Counted from the stretch's first letter, positions 39,926 to 49,620 are shown. The stretch: DNA of 64,000 bases from Comamonas sp. (GCF_009360615.1 NZ_SPEY01000017.1:178769-242768), one strand, 5' to 3'. Numbers and translations are program-made. Notes: generated by a model not told the origin, from the letters alone.

Positions 39926-40752
39926 AATGTGCTTTTACCCGAAGGGAGAAACTAAAGGCAATACAAGGTATAGGATAAGCAGAATAGCGTGAGCGGAAGT
40001 GTGCCAGTAAGGGAGCGAAAGCGGACGCTTTTTTCCGAAATTAAATTACAGAAGGGAAAAATTTCAATAAAAACATTAGGGAAATATTAATATTAATAAA
40101 AAATATAAATGCGCCGTAATAGCCATCTTAAAATAATTTTGAAAATCAAATTTACAAGAAGTAAAAATCATAAATTGCAGAGTTAGCTTGTTAGGCAAGA
40201 AGCAAAGCTGAGACAAATTTTTCTGATCCAGATGAAATATTCCAAAAAAAGCGCACGGCGTAGTCGTGGCAAAATGCATTAGAAAATAGCATCAAAGAGG
40301 GTAAAGCTGCGGTAATTTTTCAGAGTAAATAAACAAAGAGGCGATCAATTTGTGATCTGTTTTTGTGTGTTAATTCTGAAAAAAATTACGGCGAATTATG
40401 GTCAAGATTTCTCTTTCATGGGGAAGTGGAAGGTCTAAATTTTTGGAGAGGTAAAGCAGCTTAAAGATAGAATTTCATAGCTCAAGAAAGTGCCAGTTGC
40501 AACATAGTTGCTAAGGCATAGACAGAGGTTGAAATTCAATCCACGGCGCACGTATCAAATAATTATTGTATCGCTCACGCTAGTAAATCAGCTCACGCTG
40601 AGATTAATGATACTAGAACATAATCCTAAAAAAAGATTTACTTCTAAGATAGATAAACCTAATAGGAAAATTAAATTAACTATTTATTATTAATTAAAAA
40701 CTATTTGGCACGGCGTAACGATATTCTTATAGATCGCTATGTCCTGATATAT

Positions 40753-40862
40753 AGGAAGCTATAATACAATCTATAGGGAACTATAGATGTATCTATAGAT
40801 AGCTATAGGATAATACTTAGGGAGCTATAGGAAACCTAATAGGGACCTATAAAAAAAGTATG
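40753..40862. repeat. Iteron array: five 22-bp units
   Basis: Units of the form AGGGANCTATAGNA... start at 40753, 40775, 40797, 40819 and 40841; the CTATA core recurs at 40759, 40781, 40803, 40825 and 40847, exactly 22 bp apart. Extra cores at 40771 and 40793 keep helical phase. This is the classic form of a Rep-binding origin; Acinetobacter plasmids often have 4-5 iterons of about this size. Confidence 0.65.
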
Positions 40863-41354
40863 AGAGCATCGGGATTAGATGAAAGTGATTTCAATAGGGT
40901 AGTGTTATAGTACTTCACTATGACCATATACAGCGTTAGCGCATATATGGTAGCCGTTAGGCGATTAATAATCTTTTTTTTATAAATTAATTGGTGAATA
41001 TTTAGAGGGAAAATTAGATAGTATTTTTTTAGCGTAAGCGAAATACAAAGACACAAATTTATAATAAAGCGTAAGCGCCGAAAAAGTTCCCATCTTGAGC
41101 GATTGTAGATAGAATTATATATATCAATAAGTTACATTAGTAAAATAGACGTAAACTCCGTGTCTAAGTTCAGAATTGGTAACTTAGTCTAAAAGCTGTC
41201 AAAAAGTTTCCCAAAAAAAGCATAAAAAAAGAGTACACAAAAAAACAACATGTTCATAAGCTTAGATAGCTAGTTACCAAAAAGTTTCACTTTGGATTTA
41301 GGAATTTTGGTAACTAGCTTGAGTGCATAGCGTAGAAATTAATCAATATTAACT
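40863..41354. other. Non-coding spacer between iterons and candidate rep gene
   Basis: AT-rich. CCATATA ... TATATGG (about 40922-40948) encloses an AGCGTTAGCGC motif. Further GCGTAAGC units follow. Two near-identical lines of GTTACCAAAAAGTTTC-like sequence at about 41170-41320 are weak direct repeats. No gene. Confidence 0.35.
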
Positions 41355-42734
41355 TTAATAGGTGTCAGAAATTAATCTCGGGTCCATTTCTTTATATGTA
41401 TCCAAGAAAGATTCAATTTCTTTATCTGTTGGAGTTATATCACGCTCCTTTCCATTTTTATCGTGTTCACGTATTAGATTATTCAGGGTTGAAGGTGAGG
41501 CTTTCATTAATTCAGGATTTTTATTTCGCAACGCCGTGCGTAATTTCTTAAACCGTTTTTGGTTTTCTTCACGGTAAGCTTTATTTTTCTCAATGATAAT
41601 AGTTTCATTAATACATGCTTGTTGGAACTCTTTAAAGTTCTTATATGCAATAGGTGAGAACCGCACATAATGAAGCATTTGAGGGAAAGCTAACCTATTG
41701 TAAATATTAGGATATGTTTCTTTAACAATCTTTTTTACTCGTCCAGATATTTTTCCAATCTGATGTCTAACTCCATGATAGTTGCCTCTGGCATAAAGTC
41801 TACGCATTGAATCTTCAAACTGAGTAGGTCGGGTCGGGATTAGGACAATCTTTTTCTCAATATCCGTCCCCATCTTTTGAAGAAATTCATTGTTTAGATA
41901 CCAAGTAAAACGAAATTTTTTCTTAGATTTTCTTTTAAAAATATGAAGATACTGATTGTTAGTTCGGGTCAAATGTTTCGTTAAAAGTTTAATCACATCA
42001 TTGTAGGGAGTACCCTCATCAGGGGTTACACCGTACTTGTTCTTAAGCATACTCAGGGCTTTCTCATGGTTATATTCCAATTGTTCGCCATCTTTGAGGT
42101 ATAAAAAACCAAAGTTTTCTTTAATTGCTTCGTATTTTTTTTCATCATTTGCTGATAATTTTGAACCCAATTCAAGGTTCGTTTTAAGCCCGTTAATTGA
42201 CTTTAGTGACAAATGATCAAGGTGATTTGCAATGACTGGATCAAGTGGAATTCCGTAGTTGTATGGAAAAAGATAGTCGTTGTCGATGCTGTCCTTAAGA
42301 TCGTCATAACTAATGTAAAGACCGAGGATATATTCACCAAATGTTAAGTACTCTAGAGGATTGCGCGTAATAATTGGCTTCAAATTTTCACGCGACATTA
42401 ATTTCTCGTTGAGTGAATTTATGTCCTTATTGTTAACATTTTTACTCCGTGCAGCTTTACGGTAGCCGGTAGTCAAAAGCCAAAATTCAATCTGACCAAT
42501 ATACGAGGGATTGAAGTGAATGACTAAAGTCCAAACAGGCTCTCCACTCCGTCTTTGATAAGCACGTTCATTATCATCAGTCTGCAAACCATACTTAGAG
42601 ATGAGCTTAGGGATTACAGAGTTGACCTCACTAATTGATATTTTACCGCTCATCCAATAACGGCAACGACCCGTAGTTACCGCATTCATCAATGCAGTCA
42701 AACAATCTGTTTTTTTTATGGAATAAGTGATCAT
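41355..42734 (-). CDS. Unrecognised 459-aa protein, candidate replication initiator
   Basis: Large basic protein, the only sizeable gene in the iteron region, with the five-iteron array about 500 bp beyond its stop. The middle (HLTRTNNQYLHIFKRKSKKK) and C-terminal third are Lys/Arg-rich and helical, as expected for a DNA-binding protein. I do not see a known Rep winged-helix, relaxase or recombinase motif, so the initiator role rests on location. Ribosome site weak. Confidence 0.55.
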   Translation of the reverse strand: MITYSIKKTDCLTALMNAVTTGRCRYWMSGKISISEVNSVIPKLISKYGLQTDDNERAYQRRSGEPVWTLVIHFNPSYIGQIEFWLLTTGYRKAARSKNVNNKDINSLNEKLMSRENLKPIITRNPLEYLTFGEYILGLYISYDDLKDSIDNDYLFPYNYGIPLDPVIANHLDHLSLKSINGLKTNLELGSKLSANDEKKYEAIKENFGFLYLKDGEQLEYNHEKALSMLKNKYGVTPDEGTPYNDVIKLLTKHLTRTNNQYLHIFKRKSKKKFRFTWYLNNEFLQKMGTDIEKKIVLIPTRPTQFEDSMRRLYARGNYHGVRHQIGKISGRVKKIVKETYPNIYNRLAFPQMLHYVRFSPIAYKNFKEFQQACINETIIIEKNKAYREENQKRFKKLRTALRNKNPELMKASPSTLNNLIREHDKNGKERDITPTDKEIESFLDTYKEMDPRLISDTY

Positions 42735-42899
42735 AATTTGTACAATTCCGTGATATATTGGTTCAACAATAAAAGTGACACCATGATTTACAAAAAGAAT
42801 AAGAGAAATTTTCTTTAAAATCTATCTTTTTTAAAAGGAAAATGGTTTTTCCGTAAATAAGAGTTCCTGATGATTTAGAATTCACTATGTTTTTTAGCT

Positions 42900-43550
42900 T
42901 GTTTTCGGGGGGTATCTGCCTTATCCTGTGTTTGCCAAATATGGTTTTTTAGGGGGGTGTGAATAGTGTTCCTCGTAAAAAATCTAAACTCTTGTCGAAG
43001 TGTTTTATGTGTAAACGTCAGCCAACGTTTACTAAAACTCGCAAAGCTGCGTGCGTGAGAAATCTAGCTGGCGCGGCTATGAAGGGCACTAGGCGGTGAG
43101 ATTCCGCTTTTTGACCCAATCCCCGAGTAACGCAGATAGATCAGTAAGTAGGAATCAGTAAATAAATTAGAATTTGCGTAAAAGTCGGGCGACATAGAAA
43201 CGGGCATCGTGGTGACACGATCAACCCTGTCTAATGGAGAGTGTGAGTAGCTTCAAGGAATGATAGCTGCGTTAATAACACCTATTTCATGCTTCAATTT
43301 CTACATAGGGCATGATGTATGGCGCACAGGTGGGCTGCTGAGAGTACGGTGACGTACTAGGGGGTATGAGGAGAAATCTGGATTACTCTGGTACTAAGCG
43401 ATTGACTTAAATGACTTGTCGTGATGACGTTTTAAGTTGGTTGGTTAGATCGTTGGATAGCTCAAGCCTGTAACGATGACACGTAGAAAATAATGTCATC
43501 AAGATATTAAGACTGCATTAATTAAGTTTAATGTGGTCTTTTTTATTTTT
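42900..43550 (+). ncRNA. Candidate large structured RNA (~640 nt)
   Basis: No open frame, but dense hairpins on the plus strand: GTAAACG/CGTTTAC (43011-43032), AGCTG/CGGCT near 43066, ATCGTG-GTGA-CACGAT inside GGG/CCC (43202-43227), AGTACG-GTGA-CGTACT (43343-43358). A possible pseudoknot joins CCTAT/ATAGG with CATGC/GCATG (43281-43314). It ends at a strong terminator. GTGA is a GNRA loop, seen twice. Size and style recall large ornate bacterial RNAs, but no known class is identified. Confidence 0.5.
43509..43550 (+). terminator. Strong terminator of the 42.9-43.5 kb transcript
   Basis: AAGAC-TG-CATTAA paired with TTAATG-TG-GTCTT, then TTTTTTATTTTT. Confidence 0.8.
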
Positions 43551-44240
43551 GGTGGTTGCATTATTGAGATGTTGTTTTGCGTAGATTAAGTGCTTTACCC
43601 ACAGTGAAGTCGAATAGCGGTTAATAATACGGGTTTTTGGAACTCTTACCGTAGAAAAACGGAATAGCTGCTATTTTGTGGAGTGGATAAGCGTACTGAT
43701 CGTTGAAAGATATTGTTTTTTAAATATCTATTAACAAAGACCATTATGACTAATATGGGAATCTCTCAGGTCGATGATTATACAAGGTGGCTCCTTGATA
43801 TAGACTTTTTGAAATGAAAACCTGCCTTGAGTGGGGAATAAGTTTTAATTTATGAGAGAAGGAGAATTGTTGAGTAGATTCTTTATGAGAATTTGATTTT
43901 TAATTAAATCATTTATTTATGAAGATACAGTCATTTCGAGCGAATAAAAACGTAAGCGGTGATGAAGCGAAAGACAATGCGAGAAATATTTAAAACCAAT
44001 GACAAGGGTTTTATAAGCGAGGTGTGGCAACCTCTGTATCTATGAAATGATACGAACTTTTTTGGCGTGGAAGAAAATCAAATAAATAATTTCAATTACT
44101 ATCGTGGCTGATTGTATTTGTGATTTTTGATAAGTATTCAGTAAGAAACAAAAACGGTGGCTCCGTTGTTGGTTCACGCCAACCATATAACCTAGTTATT
44201 AATATGAATTATGATTAATTTCATTATTGTATTAATCGCT
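43551..44240. other. Non-coding region
   Basis: No supported gene. Contains GTAAGCGGTGATGAAGCGAA near 43951, related to the repeats at 44.25 kb, and several small hairpins. Function not evident. Confidence 0.35.
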
Positions 44241-44250
44241 ACTAGCTATT

Positions 44251-44640
44251 TTTTTTGCAGTGATGCTATTAAACACTAAAGTTAAATTATTAGCGGAATC
44301 TTTTTTGCAGTGATGTATGTTTTTCTGGATTTATCTTCTAGCGGTCCAGATGTGACTTAGCAGTGATGTTAGATGATGATAGTCAACATACGAGTAAAAA
44401 TTTTTCTTAGCGGTGAAGTAATTTGCTTGCTTTATGGTTAGCAGAAAAATAGTAATAGAAAGTCGTAGTTGTGGAACTAAAACACAACCGAAGTTTGTAT
44501 CAAACTTAGCGGTGATAGCAGTCGGGCATAAGCTGCTTGAGCGGTTTGAAATTCGCTTCCTTTGTTCTTCAAAGAAATGTCACAAGTTGATAACTGTGAA
44601 AACGTACCAATGCGTTCATTGGCGTTAGGCGGTAACGTGA
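44251..44640. repeat. Degenerate ~50-bp repeats with TTAGCRGTGATG core
   Basis: The core GCAGTGATG or GCGGTGA occurs at 44257, 44307, 44360, 44410 and 44509, about 50 bp apart with one unit missing; companion TAGCGG words occur at 44293 and 44341. A 64-codon open frame here is not convincing. Possibly binding sites of an origin (oriV or oriT). Confidence 0.45.
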
Positions 44641-44650
44641 AACTCCAAGC

Positions 44651-44687
44651 AAGCCCTGTCTCATCTCAATGAGCAGGGCTTACCTTT
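44651..44687 (+). terminator. Terminator before the transfer operon
   Basis: AAGCCCTG/CAGGGCTT outer stem with inner CTCAT/ATGAG, then ACCTTTTT. It isolates the tra operon from upstream transcription. Confidence 0.75.
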
Positions 44688-44689
44688 TT

Positions 44690-44825
44690 GGATTAATTAA
44701 AAATTAATATTAAAAAAATATTTATTATTAAAAATAATAAAAATACATTAATTAATATTTAAAATTAAAAAAATTATGATTATACTAGCGAAATTGATAT
44801 ATCAAACATTTTATAATTAGGTTTT
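44690..44825 (+). promoter_or_regulatory. AT-rich stretch and probable tra promoter
   Basis: About 130 nt of almost pure A/T (44690-44780), then TATACT at about 44783, about 45 nt before the first tra ATG. It could be an unwinding element as well as a promoter. Confidence 0.45.
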
Positions 44826-44828
44826 AGA

Positions 44829-45593
44829 ATGATTTGCAAAAGAATTATTTTACCTTTTGTTGTTCTAACAACTACCACATTGACCCAAGCGGTCTATGCG
44901 GAGATTCAGATTGTCCGTAAAGAAGTCGTGCCGGTTGTAACCCCTACAATCGCTCTGGCTATGGTTTCGAATCCAGAAACAACTACTTCTATTCAGCCAA
45001 GCAATGTACCTAGCGCATCTAAAGTTTCTTATAGTAGTACGGCAAATACTACAAAGTTATCTCCTCAAACTCAGAATGAATTATTGCGCTCTGTAAGTGC
45101 TAATGATTTTAATGCACCAACCTTTGCCACTTCTGTTAGCACTCAAAATGCCAAGACGTTCAATACAAACATCCCTCAATACTCAACCTCTATAAAACTC
45201 CGGAATCCACCTCCTTATGTTGGTTGTTTCTATACATCTTCTCGAAAGTACGGAGTTCCTGTTGATTTGTTAATGGCTGTTGCTCAAACAGAATCTTCAT
45301 TTCGCACAGATATAAAAGGTGTGCTTGGTAAGGGAGCGGATCATGGTCTCATGCAGATCAATGATTATTGGGTACCTAAATTGCGTAAGCGATTCAATAT
45401 CACATTAACTGACATTTATGACCCATGCACAAATATTGAAATCGCGTCATGGATTCTTGCACACAACTTTGTTCAGTTCGGATATTCATGGCGAGCAGTT
45501 GGAGCATATAACGCTGTGACCGAATGGAAGCGTGTGCGTTATATCAACAAAGTTGCCAATAACTTAAACAAACTCCATGCGGGGCAATTATGA
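44829..45593 (+). CDS. Secreted lytic transglycosylase (VirB1-like)
   Basis: 254 aa with a signal peptide (about 1-24, ...TQAVYA). The C-terminal SLT domain has the catalytic Glu in AVAQTESSF (about residue 156) and HGLMQIND. It opens peptidoglycan for assembly of the transfer apparatus in the periplasm. A Ser/Thr-rich linker joins the parts. First gene of the tra operon; its stop overlaps the next start. Confidence 0.85.
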   Translation: MICKRIILPFVVLTTTTLTQAVYAEIQIVRKEVVPVVTPTIALAMVSNPETTTSIQPSNVPSASKVSYSSTANTTKLSPQTQNELLRSVSANDFNAPTFATSVSTQNAKTFNTNIPQYSTSIKLRNPPPYVGCFYTSSRKYGVPVDLLMAVAQTESSFRTDIKGVLGKGADHGLMQINDYWVPKLRKRFNITLTDIYDPCTNIEIASWILAHNFVQFGYSWRAVGAYNAVTEWKRVRYINKVANNLNKLHAGQL

Positions 45594-45964
45594 TTTTCAT
45601 CCGGATGCTATTCAGTGCCGTAGTCGTTTTACTTTTTGTGATTTATTTCACTTATGTAATGATCACAAGCGATCCGTGTACACGAATTGACCGCGCAACT
45701 AAACCTATCGAGCTGACAACAGATTTTGTTGTTGTTCTTGCGAAGCCATGGGCTGAGCCTCAAACCTTACAATCTATTCGTAACTGGAGTGCAAGAACTC
45801 GCTTACGTGCAGCAATTGTGTTTCGCATTCAATTTTATTCTGACTCAGTACCTCCAGTTGTATGTGATTGGGATTTGGCAAAAGACCGTATCTTAGGTAC
45901 TGATAGTTCATTATCTGAAAAAGATGAAGAAGTAAAACAAAAAAGAGGATTAAAAAATGACTGA
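45590..45964 (+). CDS. Single-TM hypothetical tra-operon protein
   Basis: 124 aa. N-terminal hydrophobic anchor (about 4-25), then a soluble domain with two Cys, ending acidic/basic mixed. Coupled by 4-8-nt overlaps to both neighbours, so it belongs to the transfer system. No family recognised. Confidence 0.7.
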   Translation: MIFIRMLFSAVVVLLFVIYFTYVMITSDPCTRIDRATKPIELTTDFVVVLAKPWAEPQTLQSIRNWSARTRLRAAIVFRIQFYSDSVPPVVCDWDLAKDRILGTDSSLSEKDEEVKQKRGLKND

Positions 45965-47429
45965 TTTTTTAAATCCAGAAATCTTTAAAGACGAAAAGTT
46001 ATCCGATGAGGAATATGTAAAGCGTGGTGATGTTGATCGAATTCCCGATAACTTTATCTGCGTAGATAAAACAAATTCGTATGAGGTATTCGCGGTTGCA
46101 TATCTCAATGAGCTGTTTAAAACAATGATGGAGCATAAGGTTTCAGATATTCATTTAGAAAGTATGGATTTAGGGCATATTTGTCGTGTTCGAAAAGATG
46201 GTGTGCTTCATCAGTTCGGTCGATTACTTTCGGATAAAGAATATGCACAAATTAGAAAAAAAATCTATGCACGAGCTGATATTGAAGAATCTTATGCAAA
46301 GTCTTTCGCTGTAGATGCGCGTGGGTGGCTTAAATACACGACTAAATTGGATTTGCGTATTAGTTCCCTGCCTACTGTCAAAGGCTACACAATCGTAATT
46401 CGCTTATTAGATCAATCAAACTCAGGTCGTAGACTTGATTCAGTTGAAATGACAGATGCGACTCGTGTTGCGACTGTAGATACCATTAATTCAGCTCACG
46501 GCTTGGTTCTTGTTACTGGACCAACTGGATCGGGTAAAACAACGACTCTTTATAGTTGTTTGAATGAGATTAATAGTCATGAAAAAAAGGTGTTTACAGT
46601 AGAGGACCCAGTTGAATACACGATTAAGGGTGTTCAGCATATTAATGTCAATCGGAATATTCCTTTTGCTCGCGCTCTTAAAAGTGCATTACGACAAGAC
46701 CCCGACATTATCCTTGTTGGTGAAATTCGTGATAAGGAAACTGCAAAGATTGCTATTGAAGCCGCGCAAACTGGTCACTTGGTTTTATCTACGCTTCACA
46801 CCAATTCATCTGTAGGTGCAATTTCGCGTTTGATTGAAATGGGAATTGATCCTAGCCATATAAATGAAACTTTACTTGCAGTAAGCGCACAACGTTTGGT
46901 GCGTAAATGTAAGGACCCTCGAAACATGGACCATCCGAACACGCATGAAGCGGAATGGTTAAGAAAAAATGGCTACTCCAGTTATATAAACAAAGTTTTT
47001 GGGCGTGGGTATGCCAAAGAGAATTATGAGGGACGTTTACCAGTAATCGAATTTTTGATGATCACTGATGAAATTAAAGAATATATAGCAGCAAATGATA
47101 TTGCACCTATTTATAAGCTTGCTCAACAACAGCCTCAGTACGAAACATTAACTGAGGCAGCATTGCGTTTAGCAATGGAAGGTAAGACTTCGCTCGAAGA
47201 AGTCATATCTATTAGTAAAAACAGATCAGCAGCAGGCATGGATGGAATGTTGTTGGGTGAGCGGTTATTAACGCTTGGCTATATAACTGAATATCAATTG
47301 TCTTATGCACAAAACCTACAACGTTCCTCAAGTGATGTGAATCGGAAAAAATTATCAGAGATTATTCTTGATTTACATTTCTGCTCACTTGAACAATTGA
47401 ATGAGGTGGCAGATGCACCAGATGCTTAG
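45957..47429 (+). CDS. GspE/PilT-type secretion ATPase with extra C-terminal domain
   Basis: 490 aa. Walker A GPTGSGKTTT (about 188), Walker B DPDIILVGEIRD (about 250) and the LSTLHTNS box (about 277) place it in the type II/IV secretion ATPase family, nearest to PilB/GspE by eye. Residues about 424-485 (LLGERLLTLGYITEYQLSYA) look like an MshEN domain, normally N-terminal in GspE. F-type systems usually have no such ATPase. It probably powers an assembly step at the inner membrane; the target is not known. Confidence 0.8.
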   Translation: MTDFLNPEIFKDEKLSDEEYVKRGDVDRIPDNFICVDKTNSYEVFAVAYLNELFKTMMEHKVSDIHLESMDLGHICRVRKDGVLHQFGRLLSDKEYAQIRKKIYARADIEESYAKSFAVDARGWLKYTTKLDLRISSLPTVKGYTIVIRLLDQSNSGRRLDSVEMTDATRVATVDTINSAHGLVLVTGPTGSGKTTTLYSCLNEINSHEKKVFTVEDPVEYTIKGVQHINVNRNIPFARALKSALRQDPDIILVGEIRDKETAKIAIEAAQTGHLVLSTLHTNSSVGAISRLIEMGIDPSHINETLLAVSAQRLVRKCKDPRNMDHPNTHEAEWLRKNGYSSYINKVFGRGYAKENYEGRLPVIEFLMITDEIKEYIAANDIAPIYKLAQQQPQYETLTEAALRLAMEGKTSLEEVISISKNRSAAGMDGMLLGERLLTLGYITEYQLSYAQNLQRSSSDVNRKKLSEIILDLHFCSLEQLNEVADAPDA

Positions 47430-48108
47430 TAAGAGTTTCTTTGTGGTAAGCCTCAGTCTAATTTGCTTATCAACAAATGCTCAAGACAACCTACTAGCAA
47501 CAGGGAAAGCAACTGGTGTGGACCCTCGTACAAGTCAAAAAGTAGATGTGCAAATTTTTGGGCGTAGTAGTGTTCAAAACGAATTTAATGTGATTCGTTT
47601 TTTCTTCACTTACACATGTGACTACGGTGAAAAATATGATGCTGAGATGGCAGTCTGGGGAAGTACCTTGCCATCGAAATTTAAGTATGTTCGGGTACCA
47701 GTAATAACACAAGAGCCGAACTCAACAGTCGGTGCATTTGCATATTACGCAGCTTACCAGACAGATAAATCTAAAATTAATCAGTTTCAACAACACGCAT
47801 TTAACCTCATCAAACACCAAGGTAAAGACCCCTCAGACCAGTGGACCTATTACGAGGCTGCCAAACGAGCGGGATTAAATCTAAATATTTTCAAAAAACA
47901 TTGGGGAACAGAAAAAACAGTTCTTCTCGTAAAAAATGCTGTGATATTGGGAGCCAAATATAAAGTGGATTACACGCCAACTTTAACAGTCGGGGGGATA
48001 TATACGCTGAATCCCGAGCCTATAGCGGAGAGCAAGACTTCGTTTATCGATTTTGCCAACGCAATTACTTCTAAATATATAAGTGAAAATGGAGTGGCAA
48101 TTCGATGA
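47413..48108 (+). CDS. DsbA-like periplasmic protein with one active-site Cys
   Basis: 231 aa from the ATG behind GAGG; signal peptide about 1-23 (...STNAQ). DsbA layout: F-F-T-YTCDYG near residue 70 in place of C-x-x-C, a helical insert, and VDYTPTLTVGG with the cis-Pro loop. The second Cys is missing, so normal oxidase activity is unlikely. It may chaperone or hold Tra proteins. Overlaps the ATPase end by 17 nt. Confidence 0.75.
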   Translation: MHQMLSKSFFVVSLSLICLSTNAQDNLLATGKATGVDPRTSQKVDVQIFGRSSVQNEFNVIRFFFTYTCDYGEKYDAEMAVWGSTLPSKFKYVRVPVITQEPNSTVGAFAYYAAYQTDKSKINQFQQHAFNLIKHQGKDPSDQWTYYEAAKRAGLNLNIFKKHWGTEKTVLLVKNAVILGAKYKVDYTPTLTVGGIYTLNPEPIAESKTSFIDFANAITSKYISENGVAIR

Positions 48109-48707
48109 AAAAAAATAGTTTGTCAGGTGCTTTGCTTTTAGTGATTGCTGCTTTGTATGGGTGTTCTACTGCTCAACCTGTTCCAGAGCTAAAAGTAGAA
48201 ACTATTCCTCAGCCAACTTTTAACATCTTAAAAATACACGTAGATAGTGAAATTGTACGGGTACCTACAATTGAGCAGACAGTTGTATGTAACGGCTGTG
48301 ATCAAATTCCGGCAGGCGTTGTACAAGAAGATGATGTGATCTGGATTCGTATGACCCCTGCACCAGAAGAAACCATCATTGATGCTAAGCATTTTGATTT
48401 TGATAAAGCCATTTTAAAAGGGGATTTATCAAAGTTAACTGCTATTGCTGACAAGATGAAGGCAGATTCTCTACTGGTGGCAGATATTGTTGGACATACA
48501 GATTCAATTGGTAAAAAAAGCTACAACCAAACGCTTGGGCTAAAACGAGCAAATGCTGTTAAACGTTGGTTGGTTAGCCAAGGTATCGATGGAAAGCGAA
48601 TTATTACAAGTAGTAAAGGCGAAACGTCTCCTATTGCAAGCAATAAAAGCAAAGAAGGTCGTGCAAAAAACCGCCGAGCTGTCATCACAATTAATGTCAC
48701 GGAATAA
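48105..48707 (+). CDS. OmpA-like lipoprotein
   Basis: 200 aa. Signal peptide with lipobox LYGC (Cys about 20). The C-terminal half has the peptidoglycan-binding OmpA motif: HFDFDKAIL, VGHTDSIGKKSYN, L-x-x-R-A-x-A-V and GRAKNRRAVI. It probably anchors the transfer channel to the wall from the outer membrane. ATGA overlap with the DsbA-like gene. Confidence 0.85.
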   Translation: MKKNSLSGALLLVIAALYGCSTAQPVPELKVETIPQPTFNILKIHVDSEIVRVPTIEQTVVCNGCDQIPAGVVQEDDVIWIRMTPAPEETIIDAKHFDFDKAILKGDLSKLTAIADKMKADSLLVADIVGHTDSIGKKSYNQTLGLKRANAVKRWLVSQGIDGKRIITSSKGETSPIASNKSKEGRAKNRRAVITINVTE

Positions 48708-48718
48708 GGAGATTTCTT

Positions 48719-49006
48719 ATGGCTTTAACACCTATCGAGATTCCAGACAATATTGATGGACCTCCATTTTTGTTGGCTTTCGAATCTGATGAGTTGGGTA
48801 TCTATTTCACAATTATTTTTGCCTGCTTATTTACTAAGACGAACATTATCGTGATGTGCCTACTACTTTATGCATTTGCAAAGCTGTATGTGAATTACAA
48901 AAAAAGATCGATGGCAGGCTTTTATATTCATTATCCATACCGTTGGGGGATGATCCCGTTGAATTCGTATTTTAAAAATGGCTCGATTATGGAGTACAAA
49001 GAATGA
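48719..49006 (+). CDS. traL: TraL, F-type T4SS inner-membrane protein
   Basis: 95 aa. IPDNIDGPPFLLAFESDELG matches TraL (I-P-x-x-L-D-x-P-P-x-x-x-x-x-x-x-D-E). Two hydrophobic segments follow, then a YPYRWG motif typical of the family. VirB3 counterpart that helps pilus assembly. GGAG precedes the ATG; overlaps traE by 4 nt. Confidence 0.85.
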   Translation: MALTPIEIPDNIDGPPFLLAFESDELGIYFTIIFACLFTKTNIIVMCLLLYAFAKLYVNYKKRSMAGFYIHYPYRWGMIPLNSYFKNGSIMEYKE

Positions 49007-49620
49007 AATTTAGCTTATTTAACGGGAATTGGGACTTATCTCACAAGGTAGCTATTGTCTCAACTTGCACGGCAGCCGTTCTAGGCGTTGTGGTATTGGT
49101 GCAATCATGGGGTTTGGCTAATAAGCGCGAACGTATTGTTCTAACACCACCAACCATTGATCAGGTTTATCAGATTCAGTGGGATTCTGCCAATACAGAA
49201 TACTATAAACAATTTGCAGTTGTTATTTCGGGAATTATTGGGCAAACGACACCACAGAACATTGAGAACACGATTAAGACACTTAATCAATTCTTTGCCC
49301 CTGCATTGCAAAGACCAATGGCGGAATCGCTTAGAGCTTTAACAACAAAATTACCGGACCAGAACTTCTCAGCATGGTTTGTCCCAGAAACATCATCTTA
49401 TGAGCAACAAACCGGAAAACTATTTATTCAGGGTAATTTGCAGTCGGCATTGACGGGAGCAGATATTCAGACTCAACCCGTTATTTATGAATTCATTATC
49501 CAAATGGAAAGTGGTAAGCCAATAGTAACGTACTTCAACAGTTATGAAGGTTATGAACCAAGAACACTGTCCTACCTTCGTAATAAACAGCAAGCAGAAG
49601 CAGAAGCAGCTAAGCAATAA
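49003..49620 (+). CDS. traE: TraE, F-type T4SS protein (VirB5/8-like)
   Basis: 205 aa. Short cytoplasmic N-terminus, one membrane segment (about 15-38), periplasmic domain with LTPPTIDQVYQIQWDSAN and a YFNSYEGYEP end as in TraE/TrhE. Part of the inner-membrane scaffold. Between traL and traK. Confidence 0.85.
   Translation: MKFSLFNGNWDLSHKVAIVSTCTAAVLGVVVLVQSWGLANKRERIVLTPPTIDQVYQIQWDSANTEYYKQFAVVISGIIGQTTPQNIENTIKTLNQFFAPALQRPMAESLRALTTKLPDQNFSAWFVPETSSYEQQTGKLFIQGNLQSALTGADIQTQPVIYEFIIQMESGKPIVTYFNSYEGYEPRTLSYLRNKQQAEAEAAKQ

Noticed and set aside
40508..40693. 61-codon plus-strand frame near the iterons
   Set aside because: No ribosome site, AT-driven composition and position in a non-coding repeat region.
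44434..44628. 64-codon open frame on the plus strand
   Set aside because: It covers the ~50-bp repeats, has no ribosome site and a composition unlike neighbouring proteins.
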